A DNA stretch of 5,811 bases from positions 1-5,811 of the forward strand of contig CAMPHP010000239.1 of the NCBI GenBank assembly GCA_946885925.1, in the 5' to 3' direction. The notes under the pieces are model-generated. The model ran no database searches. It saw nothing but the letters and a program-made list of their open reading frames with translations, and was not told where the DNA came from. Position 1 is the stretch's first letter; each line of letters begins with the position of its first letter. Origin of the DNA: an uncultured Litorilinea sp. (GTDB taxonomy: Bacteria; Chloroflexota; Anaerolineae; Caldilineales; Caldilineaceae). The position numbers were made by a program, and so were the translations under genes. Below are positions 5,773 through 5,811 of the stretch, piece by piece.

Positions 5773-5811
5773 TTCCTCGAAGCCGGGAACCCTCTGGGTG
5801 GCTTCGAGGAA
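5773..5811. repeat. Hairpin repeat copy 2, cut by the window edge
   Basis: The left arm TTCCTCGAAGCC (5773-5784) pairs perfectly with GGCTTCGAGGAA (5800-5811), at least 12 bp. The apex is built as in copy 1: ACCC (5789-5792) and GGGT (5796-5799) around TCT, with a one-sided bulge (5785-5788), here four bases rather than three. A 22-base core (5787-5808) is identical to 308-329 and in the same orientation. The stem may continue past the window, since CC at 5771-5772 could pair with two G residues if they follow. Confidence 0.85.

Overview
The window looks like ordinary chromosomal DNA from a member of the Chloroflexota, possibly class Chloroflexia (Herpetosiphon-like). This is an inference. 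It rests on the mid-GC composition, the long Thr-Pro-rich 'TPTP' linkers in an exported peptidase, a lipoprotein start rich in T and P, and the mix of genes. There is no rRNA, tRNA, CRISPR array, transposase or phage gene.

Layout, left to right. (1) Positions 1-127, minus strand: the first 42 codons of a lipoprotein that runs off the left edge, with a strong Shine-Dalgarno and a clear LAAC lipobox. (2) 128-356: an intergenic region with a possible ECF-sigma-like promoter for the lipoprotein and a large perfect hairpin (291-336). (3) 357-1301, minus: an NAD(P)-dependent D-2-hydroxyacid dehydrogenase of the glyoxylate/hydroxypyruvate reductase type, with its own likely extended -10 promoter. 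(4) 1302-1612: a 311-base gap with no established gene. It holds a plus-strand promoter-like sequence and three direct repeats at an exact 15-base period. (5) 1613-2503, minus: trmD, away from its usual ribosomal-protein/rimM neighbours. (6) 2481-4415, plus: a membrane-anchored M23 (LytM-type) peptidase whose start overlaps the start of trmD head to head. (7) 4492-5046, plus: rnhA (RNase HI). (8) 5074-5625, minus: an unrecognised 183-residue protein with a hydrophobic middle and a good promoter with two tandem 13-base boxes beside its -35. (9) 5773-5811: a second copy of the hairpin, cut by the right edge.

The genes do not form one pathway. They are housekeeping genes (tRNA modification, RNA:DNA hybrid removal, a central-metabolism reductase) beside cell-envelope genes (M23 peptidase, lipoprotein). 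The most interesting non-coding signal is the pair of hairpins near the two ends. They share an identical 22-base core (308-329 and 5787-5808), and their stems differ by a paired, compensatory T-A to C-G change, which suggests a dispersed element kept for its folded structure. Each copy sits just upstream of a minus-strand promoter region, so transcription punctuation is a reasonable guess.
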